From contig CAYWYS010000028.1 of assembly GCA_964462675.1 (NCBI GenBank), positions 1 through 47,022 on the forward strand: DNA of 47,022 bases, given 5' to 3'. The translations under genes were made by a program, and so were the position numbers. The notes under the pieces are model-generated. The model was not told the DNA's origin. It saw only the letters and a list, made by a program, of their open reading frames with translations, and did not search any database. This document shows, piece after piece, positions 41,775 to 47,022 of the stretch (its first letter is position 1; each line of letters begins with the position of its first letter). The stretch is from XN24 sp964462675 (GTDB lineage: Bacteria > Pseudomonadota > Gammaproteobacteria > Steroidobacterales > XN24).

Positions 41775-42809
41775 TCAGCTGCGCTGGGCGGCCGGCCTGC
41801 GGCCCTGCCAGCCGTAGACGAGACCGGCGAGGCCGCCCAGGGCAAGCCCGCTGAAGTGCGCGACCGAGGCGGTGGTTTCCGACAGCAGCTCGCTGCTCAG
41901 CAGGCCAAGCACGACAAGATTCGTGAACAGCAGCCAGCCGGCCTTCGGAAGCAACCGGCGATTGACGAGGCCGGCCACGACGACGGCCCCGACGAGTGCA
42001 TAGACCCCGCCCGACATGCCGCCGAAGTTGTCGAACACGCGCCCGCCGAAGGTCATCTGGGCCCATGCGGACACGATGTTCGCGACTACGAACAGCGCGA
42101 CCGTCGAGCGGCCGAAGAACGCGAAGGCGAGGCTGCCGAACAGTGCCAGCCCCGCGAGGTTGGTGCCGTAGTGGAGCAGCGAGTAATGCAGGTAGGGCCC
42201 GGTCAGCAGGCGCCACAGCTCGCCGCTCTCCACGAACGGATAGATCACGCCGACGGCATCGAAGACCTCCGCCTGGCCGCCGAGCAGGATCTGCATCGAC
42301 AGTTGCAGCGTGCCAATGAAGACCGCGAACGCCGTCCAGCAGCGCATCGCGAGACCGGCCGGAGAGCGGCAGCGCAGCCAGTAGAAGAACAGCGCCCGTT
42401 CAGCGACGCCGTCGCGGTGGCGCAGGGCCAGCAGGTAGTCCGCCCAGAAGATCGCCGCCAGGTAGACCGTCAGCATGCCGAGTGCGAAGGCGCCGGACCG
42501 GGGGTGGCCAGCTGTGATGCCGGCGAGCATCGCACCCACGACAGCTGATACCGATGCGAAGTTGAGAACGTGCGCACGCACGCTGTGCAGTGCAAGTTTC
42601 TCAAGCTCCGGTACCAGCACCGGCGGGTGAAAGCGACTGGCTTGCGGAGAACCGACCAGCAGCGGCGTGCCCTGGTGCCAGCGCCCGACTTGTCGGGAGA
42701 TCTCCGCGAAGCCCAGGTCCTTCGCGCGCCGTTTCACCAAGATCGACCAGCCTTGCCCCTGTTTTGGAGGCAGCGCGCCAAGGTCGCTCCAGTGCGGGTT
42801 CACATCCAT
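41775..42809 (-). CDS. rhomboid intramembrane serine protease
   Basis: This 344-residue membrane protein carries the full rhomboid catalytic set. The motif HxxxxHxxxN (His208, His213, Asn217) in PYLHYSLLHYGTN is preceded by ELWRLLTG. The catalytic Ser266 is in GGMSGGVYAL (GxSG), and the catalytic His318 in AHFSGLALGGLAG. About 70-95 residues of soluble N-terminal sequence and two or three extra helices come first. The ATG at 42809 is chosen because upstream sequence is not conserved-looking. It sits between the small membrane protein and the C39 exporter in the same operon, an uncommon partner for a bacteriocin-type exporter. Its substrate is unknown; the exported peptide or the small membrane protein are candidates. 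Confidence 0.88.
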   Translation of the reverse strand: MDVNPHWSDLGALPPKQGQGWSILVKRRAKDLGFAEISRQVGRWHQGTPLLVGSPQASRFHPPVLVPELEKLALHSVRAHVLNFASVSAVVGAMLAGITAGHPRSGAFALGMLTVYLAAIFWADYLLALRHRDGVAERALFFYWLRCRSPAGLAMRCWTAFAVFIGTLQLSMQILLGGQAEVFDAVGVIYPFVESGELWRLLTGPYLHYSLLHYGTNLAGLALFGSLAFAFFGRSTVALFVVANIVSAWAQMTFGGRVFDNFGGMSGGVYALVGAVVVAGLVNRRLLPKAGWLLFTNLVVLGLLSSELLSETTASVAHFSGLALGGLAGLVYGWQGRRPAAQRS

Positions 42810-42829
42810 GTGCCTGGGCCCCTGGGCAA

Positions 42830-43024
42830 CTACTTGTGGCTCTGCCGTTTTGACCTGAGGTACTTGACGATGAAGACCACGCACATGACCCAGGCAATTC
42901 CAATGATTATGAAGGCGGAGGGCTCGACCTTGTCCCAGTCACCCTGAAGATAAACCATCGTACCCGCCACGACGGTGAAGCTGACCACGGCAGTGACGAC
43001 GCCGACAAGAGGTTCTTTTTCCAT
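42830..43024 (-). CDS. 64-residue two-helix membrane protein, immunity candidate
   Basis: The product has two hydrophobic helices (about residues 8-27, VVTAVVSFTVVAGTMVYL, and 37-55, AFIIIGIAWVMCVVFIV), an acidic short loop and a basic tail (KYLRSKRQSHK). GGAG lies about nine bases before the ATG. Small two-helix proteins next to bacteriocin genes are often immunity proteins, and its position directly after the leader-peptide gene fits that. No homology was recognised, so the role is inferred. Confidence 0.7.
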   Translation of the reverse strand: MEKEPLVGVVTAVVSFTVVAGTMVYLQGDWDKVEPSAFIIIGIAWVMCVVFIVKYLRSKRQSHK

Positions 43025-43067
43025 GGCCGATTCTCCAATTCCTTCTGATCAAGCAGTGTCGCCGGAC

Positions 43068-43101
43068 GGCGTGCTGCCAGCCTAATCACTGGCAGCACGC
43101 C
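43068..43101 (-). promoter_or_regulatory. strong hairpin after the peptide gene
   Basis: A perfect 13-bp inverted repeat (GGCGTGCTGCCAG and CTGGCAGCACGCC) with an 8-nt loop lies eight bases after the peptide stop and before the membrane protein gene. There is no T run. It may protect the 3' end of a short peptide mRNA or partly terminate, giving more peptide than downstream proteins. Confidence 0.65.
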
Positions 43102-43109
43102 CGATAGCG

Positions 43110-43316
43110 TCAATGCACGTTGTTTGCCATCCACTGAGCAAGCGCGAGCCCACCTGCAGAGCCGAAGGCGAAGCTTAGTACCGCCCAGCCAACCGGACCA
43201 GCAAGCGCGCCGGCGCCCGTGACGGCAAGGATCGCAAGCGCACCGTCATAGCCGGCCGTGCCACTGTCGTACCCACCATCCACCGCCTCGATCTCTTCCA
43301 TGTTCAGTTCACGCAT
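43110..43316 (-). CDS. double-glycine-leader peptide (class II bacteriocin/microcin-like)
   Basis: The 68-residue precursor starts MRELNMEEIEAVDGG, a typical double-glycine leader: hydrophobic and acidic positions spaced before GG at 14-15. C39 cleavage would release a 53-residue peptide (YDSGTAGYDGALAIL to WMANNVH). The mature part is rich in Gly and Ala and hydrophobic, contains no Cys, and has GxxxG-like spacing (GAGALAGPVGWAV, FGSAGGLALA), so it could insert into membranes as a helix or hairpin. It resembles two-peptide class II bacteriocins. AGGGAGAAGGA precedes the ATG. Its neighbours are an HlyD adaptor, a small membrane protein, a rhomboid and a C39 exporter. Activity is not known. 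Confidence 0.85.
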   Translation of the reverse strand: MRELNMEEIEAVDGGYDSGTAGYDGALAILAVTGAGALAGPVGWAVLSFAFGSAGGLALAQWMANNVH

Positions 43317-43420
43317 TTTCCTTCTCCCTGGAGTTGACGCAGTCCTGGTCCCCCTGCGTCATGGGGCCCGGGCGGACCTGCCCGGAATCCTTGCCGGCCG
43401 GCGACGCCACGCCCGCGGCG

Positions 43421-44689
43421 TCAGCCATCGAACACCCGTCCCTTGACCGAGTAGAGCGGCTCGAACACCCACTCGACCAGGCGCCGTCGCTCGCCCAGCA
43501 CGTCGGCTTCGAGCAACATGCCGGGTTTCAGCGGCTCGGCCCGGCCATAAGCCGTGACGGCCTGCGCCGCCAGGGTCACGGTGACCCGGTAGAACGGTTC
43601 CCGGCCTGCCCCGCCGTCGGCACGATGCGGGCCGAGCTCGCCGGGATTGATCGCGCTGCGGCTGATCCGCGACACGCGCCCGCGGTGGTGGCCAAATTTC
43701 TGGTACGGGAAGGCCTGGTAGCGTAGCAGCACGTCGTCGCCGTGCGCGATGAAGCCGATCGCGCGGCTCGGCACGAGCAGCTCGGCCTCGAGGCGGCTGT
43801 CGGCCGGCAGCAGGATCAGCATAGGCTGGCCGGCCTGGACCGCCTGGCCCTGCTTGGCGAGCTGCGTCGCGACGGTGCCGGCGACCGGCGCGCTGACGGT
43901 CAGCACGCTGCGCGCCTCGGTCTCGACCTGCTCCTGCTCGAGCAACGCGAGTTCGCGCTGCAGGCCCGCCACGGACGCCTCGCGCTGCGCGGGCAGTTCG
44001 GCCAGTGCGTGCTGCAGCTGGGTGATCATGCGTTGCGTGCCGGCGGCCTGGCGCTGCAACAGCTGCAGCTCGGCGAGCTGGTCGAGCGCCGCGGACTGTT
44101 GCTGGCGGAGCTGCAGCTCGCTGACGTGGCGCTCGCGCGCGAGGAGTTGCATCTGCTCGAAGATCTCTTCGGCGATCGCCCTGCGTTGCTGCCGCGTCGT
44201 GATCTCTGCCTTGATCTGCGCCAGTTCCGTCCGCGCCGCGGCGAGCTGGGCCGCCAGGCCCTCGGCCTTGGCGTCCAGCAGGTGCTGCTCGGCGGCCTGC
44301 GCCGCCTCGAGCCCGGCGCGGCGCTGCTGCTGGTGTTGCCGCAAGGCCGTCACGGTATCGCCATCGAGCGGCGTGGCGCGCGGCATCGTGACCACCGCCA
44401 GCAACGCCCCGGCGCCCAGCGCCTCGCCCTCGGCGGCGTTCACCTCGCTGAGCACGCCCGAGGCCGGCGCGAGCACCGTTACGAGCCCCTGCGACGGCAC
44501 GAGCTGGCCGGCGACCCGCGAGCGGTAGGTGTAATTGCTGAAATGCAGGAACAGGGCGACGACGAGGCTGACGATAACCGCGGCCGCAGTCAGCAGCCGC
44601 AGCCCCGGCGGCTGCACCAGCGATATGCCGCCGAGCCAGCCGGCCTGGCGGGCGTCGAGTACTTCCTTGCGGAACAGGTCCTGCGGCAT
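43421..44689 (-). CDS. HlyD-family membrane fusion protein of the peptide exporter
   Basis: The 422-residue protein has one N-terminal membrane helix (about 31-50, LLTAAAVIVSLVVALFLHF), a biotinyl/lipoyl-like half (VLAPASGVLSEV), a long coiled coil (about 115-275, rich in Gln/Ala/Glu) and the closing half (LTVSAPVAGTVATQLAKQGQAV) with a beta-barrel end. This is the adaptor type used with C39 exporters (CvaA-like). GGGGAG precedes the ATG at 44689. It is the first gene of the operon; the outer-membrane channel is not in the window and may be TolC. Confidence 0.93.
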   Translation of the reverse strand: MPQDLFRKEVLDARQAGWLGGISLVQPPGLRLLTAAAVIVSLVVALFLHFSNYTYRSRVAGQLVPSQGLVTVLAPASGVLSEVNAAEGEALGAGALLAVVTMPRATPLDGDTVTALRQHQQQRRAGLEAAQAAEQHLLDAKAEGLAAQLAAARTELAQIKAEITTRQQRRAIAEEIFEQMQLLARERHVSELQLRQQQSAALDQLAELQLLQRQAAGTQRMITQLQHALAELPAQREASVAGLQRELALLEQEQVETEARSVLTVSAPVAGTVATQLAKQGQAVQAGQPMLILLPADSRLEAELLVPSRAIGFIAHGDDVLLRYQAFPYQKFGHHRGRVSRISRSAINPGELGPHRADGGAGREPFYRVTVTLAAQAVTAYGRAEPLKPGMLLEADVLGERRRLVEWVFEPLYSVKGRVFDG

Positions 44690-44852
44690 CGGCGGCGTCT
44701 CCCCGGCGATCCGCCGCGGCGCGGGGCGAGTCCCTGCGTTCCACGGGCGAATCCAACGGGACCCAGACTAGCCAAGAGGCACGGCGCCGGGAATCGGCCA
44801 AAAATGGGATTATTGCAGGGAAAGGCGCCCGGAGAGGTGGGGCGGACCTGGC

Positions 44853-45923
44853 CTACCGCCGCGCGAGCAACTGGCGCCGGCGCCGGCCGAGCCAGCGCGC
44901 CAGCCGCCAGGCGCGGCGGATCGTCAGGTACTGCAGGTAGCCGAGCACGATCAGCCCGAAGAACAGCACCCCGTCCGGGACGCCGGCCTGGTGCGCCAGG
45001 ATGCCGGTCATGCCGACGATGAACGCGGCGCCGGCCATCACCAGCAGGATCTGCCGGTCGCTGAGGCCGGCGCGCTGCAGGATGTGGTGGAAGTGCTGCC
45101 GGTCCGGCTGCAGCGGGCTCTGGCCCTTGGCGAGGCGACGTCCGAAGCTGATGAACAGGTCGAAGATGGGCAGCGCCGCGATCCACAGCGCCGTGACGGG
45201 GGAGATGATCGGCTCGTCCCCGTGCGCCAGTTTCAGGCCCAGGTAGATCACGATGAAGCCGAGCATCGTGCTGCCGGCGTCGCCCATGAAAGTGCGGACC
45301 GGGCGGTTCCAGGGCATCGGGAAGTTGAACAGCAGGAACGCCAGCACCACCGCGAGCGCGACCAGGGCCACGGTCAGCCCGCCTCGGCCGTCGAACAGCA
45401 CCAGCGCAATCGCCACGGAGGCCAGCGACGCCAGCGTCACGCCGCCGGCGAGGCCGTCCATGCCATCCATCATGTTGTAGGCATTGATGACGGAGATCGT
45501 CACCAGGACGGTGAACGGGATGGCCAGGAAGCCGAGAGAAATATCTCCGAAAAACAGGATGTTGCCGATGTTCTTCGCCACCAGGCCGGTGCCGAGGCAG
45601 AGGATCAGCCCGGCCGTGGCCTGCGCGGTCAGGCGCACCTTGGCCGGCAGGTCGAAACGGTCGTCAATGACGCCGACGAACACCAGCAACCCGGCCGCGA
45701 CCAGGAAACTCGTCGTCCCCGCGGCGATCGGCTCGACCAGCGACAGGGCGATGACCAGCCCGGCGAACATCGAGATGCCGCCGATGACCGGCACGACCCC
45801 GACGTGCTGCTTGCGGCCGCCGGGGCGATCGACGAGGCCGACAGCGAACGCAACCGGCCTGAGGGCCAGCAACAGCAGGAGTGTAATCAAGAACGCAATA
45901 AGCGCTGCGTCAATCCGTGACAT
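44853..45923 (-). CDS. wecA: WecA/MraY-family undecaprenyl-phosphate sugar-1-phosphate transferase
   Basis: The 356-residue protein has about ten to eleven membrane helices and the family motifs: VGVIDDRFDLP, NAYNMMDGMDGLAGG, RTFMGDAGSTMLGF and RQHFHHIL. It transfers a hexosamine-1-phosphate, in WecA from UDP-GlcNAc, onto undecaprenyl phosphate to start O-antigen, enterobacterial-antigen-like or exopolysaccharide chains. The ATG at 45923 is preferred over an upstream one as it begins the first helix. The exact sugar is not shown; a WbpL-type specificity is possible. It lies 163 bases upstream of the hlyD gene on the same strand. Confidence 0.88.
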   Translation of the reverse strand: MSRIDAALIAFLITLLLLLALRPVAFAVGLVDRPGGRKQHVGVVPVIGGISMFAGLVIALSLVEPIAAGTTSFLVAAGLLVFVGVIDDRFDLPAKVRLTAQATAGLILCLGTGLVAKNIGNILFFGDISLGFLAIPFTVLVTISVINAYNMMDGMDGLAGGVTLASLASVAIALVLFDGRGGLTVALVALAVVLAFLLFNFPMPWNRPVRTFMGDAGSTMLGFIVIYLGLKLAHGDEPIISPVTALWIAALPIFDLFISFGRRLAKGQSPLQPDRQHFHHILQRAGLSDRQILLVMAGAAFIVGMTGILAHQAGVPDGVLFFGLIVLGYLQYLTIRRAWRLARWLGRRRRQLLARR

Positions 45924-46061
45924 CAGCCATATTCCCCGTGGCAATCGCGCGACGTTTTACTCGCATCAGGCACGCGATGCAACCCAGGTGCGCAAAGCGG
46001 CCCGCCTCACCATGTACAATAGTCGCCATTCACGGCCTGCGCCACGGAGAGGCTCGAATCG
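45924..46061. promoter_or_regulatory. wecA/cysD divergent intergenic region
   Basis: A TACAAT hexamer (46015-46020) is a possible -10 for cysD, with no good -35 at the usual distance. GGAGAGG lies about ten bases before the cysD ATG. No operator repeat was found. Confidence 0.35.
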
Positions 46062-46976
46062 ATGCCCGAGACCCGTACCCTGACTCACCTCGAGCGCCTC
46101 GAGGCCGAGAGCATCCATATCATGCGCGAGGTCGTCGCCGAGACCGAGAACCCGGTGATGCTCTACTCGATCGGCAAGGACAGCGCGGTGATGCTCCACC
46201 TCGCGATGAAGGCCTTTTACCCCGCCCGCCCGCCCTTTCCGCTGCTGCACGTCGACACCCGCTGGAAGTTCAGCGCGATGTACGCCTTCCGCGCCGAGAT
46301 GATGGAAGAAACGGGCATGAAGCTGATCGTGCACGTCAATGCCGAAGGCGTGTCGCGCGGCATCAACCCGTTCACGCACGGCTCGGCGCTGCACACCGAG
46401 ATCATGAAGACCGAGGCGCTCAAGCAGGCGCTCGACCTGTATGGCTTCGACGCCGCCTTCGGCGGCGCGCGCCGCGACGAGGAAAAATCCCGCGCCAAGG
46501 AGCGCGTGTTCTCGTTCCGCAATGCCCAGCACCGCTGGGACCCGAAGAACCAGCGCCCCGAGCTCTGGAAGCTCTACAACGCGCGCAAGCGCAAGGGCGA
46601 GTCGATCCGGGTGTTCCCGCTATCGAACTGGACCGAGCTCGACATCTGGCAGTACATCTGGCTGCACAACGTGCCGATCGTGCCGCTGTATTTCGCGGCC
46701 GAGCGGCCGGTGGTCGAGCGCGACGGCACACTGATCATGGTCGACGACGACAGGATGCCGATGAAGCCCGGCGAAAAGACAGTGATGAAGCGCGTGCGCT
46801 TCAGGACGCTGGGCTGCTATCCGCTGACCGGCGCGGTCGAGTCGAACGCCACCACGCTGCCGCAGATCATCCAGGAAATGCTGCTGGCGCGCTCCTCCGA
46901 GCGCCAGGGCCGCATCATCGACCACGACGACGGCGCCGCATCGATGGAGAAGAAGAAGCAGGAGGGTTACTTCTGA
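46062..46976 (+). CDS. cysD: sulfate adenylyltransferase subunit 2
   Basis: The 304-residue protein is the catalytic subunit that makes APS from sulfate and ATP, working with the GTPase CysN. The PP-loop motif is YSIGKDSAVMLHLAMKAF. LHVDTRWKFSAMY, GGARRDEEKSRAKERVFSFR and FPLSNWTELDIWQYI are characteristic, and length matches E. coli CysD. Its stop overlaps the start of cysN (TGATG). It serves assimilatory sulfate activation; a role in sulfur oxidation is possible in a lithotroph but not shown. Confidence 0.97.
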   Translation: MPETRTLTHLERLEAESIHIMREVVAETENPVMLYSIGKDSAVMLHLAMKAFYPARPPFPLLHVDTRWKFSAMYAFRAEMMEETGMKLIVHVNAEGVSRGINPFTHGSALHTEIMKTEALKQALDLYGFDAAFGGARRDEEKSRAKERVFSFRNAQHRWDPKNQRPELWKLYNARKRKGESIRVFPLSNWTELDIWQYIWLHNVPIVPLYFAAERPVVERDGTLIMVDDDRMPMKPGEKTVMKRVRFRTLGCYPLTGAVESNATTLPQIIQEMLLARSSERQGRIIDHDDGAASMEKKKQEGYF

Positions 46977-47022
46977 TGGGCACGCTCACCGAAGACCTGC
47001 TCGCCAGCAACATCGAGGAATA
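46976..47022 (+). CDS. cysN: sulfate adenylyltransferase subunit 1, start only
   Basis: Only the first 15 complete codons are in the window (MGTLTEDLLASNIEE). The ATG overlaps the cysD stop, the usual coupling of these two genes. The call rests mainly on position after cysD. Confidence 0.75.
   Translation, partial: MGTLTEDLLASNIEE

Noticed and set aside
39693..42548. 951-codon plus-strand frame across the ABC exporter and rhomboid
   Set aside because: It is antisense to two genes with complete catalytic motifs, and its composition (Arg, Gln, His, Asp) is the usual shadow of high-GC coding DNA.
41775..42809. Rhomboid gene as a rhombosortase
   Set aside because: No protein with a GlyGly-CTERM-like C-terminus is visible in the window; the adjacent GG signal is an N-terminal leader for a C39 peptidase.
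43052..43063. AGCAGTGTCGCC as a REP half copy in the peptide operon
   Set aside because: It differs from the arm by one base but stands alone, has no partner arm and lies outside the region occupied by clear copies. A chance match is possible.

Overview
The window is high-GC proteobacterial DNA, most likely from a chemolithoautotrophic or mixotrophic gammaproteobacterium. The evidence is a red-type (form IC) RuBisCO operon with CbbX and a divergent CbbR, a decaheme OmcA/MtrC-type outer-surface cytochrome, a di-heme cytochrome c peroxidase, a bacterial V/A-type ATPase operon, CysDN, ornithine-lipid genes and lipobox or signal peptides typical of a diderm. Species cannot be named from sequence alone.

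Layout. 0.1-7.2 kb: three minus-strand genes for secreted or lipid-anchored proteins of unknown function, divergent from a large regulator that fuses a winged-helix DNA-binding domain, a Ser/Thr kinase domain, one membrane helix and a TPR-like region. 7.2-8.4 kb: a decayed flavin monooxygenase gene. 8.5 kb: tRNA-Val(CAC) with a clear promoter. 8.9-17.0 kb: a nine-gene V/A-type ATPase operon. 17.1-20.9 kb: a small lipoprotein, a decaheme cytochrome and a short COX15/CtaA-like membrane protein. 20.9-25.7 kb (minus): cbbL-cbbS-cbbX-fbp-cbbP, with cbbR divergent at 25.8 kb. 26.8-28.6 kb (minus): olsB-olsA-like ornithine-lipid genes. 28.8-29.4 kb: a RAYT (REP-associated tyrosine transposase). 29.4-33.0 kb (minus): an AbrB-like protein, a phosphohexomutase and a CadC-like TPR regulator. 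33.2-35.4 kb (plus): a ScyD/ScyE-like secreted propeller and a cytochrome c peroxidase. 35.4-39.5 kb (minus): an NlpC/P60 lipoprotein, manC, vapBC and ugd. 39.7-44.7 kb (minus): a peptide-export operon. 44.9-45.9 kb (minus): a WecA/MraY-family transferase. 46.0 kb to the end (plus): cysD and the start of cysN.

Two things stand out. First, the 39.7-44.7 kb operon encodes an HlyD-type adaptor, a 68-residue double-glycine-leader peptide, a 64-residue two-helix membrane protein, an apparently complete rhomboid intramembrane protease and a C39-peptidase ABC exporter. It looks like a class II bacteriocin/microcin locus with an unusual second protease, and it is the best candidate for an undescribed system. 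Second, a family of exactly 38-bp palindromes with 12-nt arms (GGGGACACTGCT / AGCAGTGTCCCC) occurs 13 times plus one half copy between 8.6 and 35.4 kb and nowhere else in the window. Two copies flank the RAYT gene. Several copies lie inside reading frames and appear to have become protein sequence (CbbX N-terminus, ATPase B C-terminus, RAYT C-terminus; a half copy in ATPase D).

Functionally, the centre of the window pairs carbon fixation (Calvin cycle enzymes and RuBisCO activase) with ion-motive and redox machinery. The right part is an envelope/exopolysaccharide neighbourhood (phosphohexomutase, ManC, Ugd, WecA-like).
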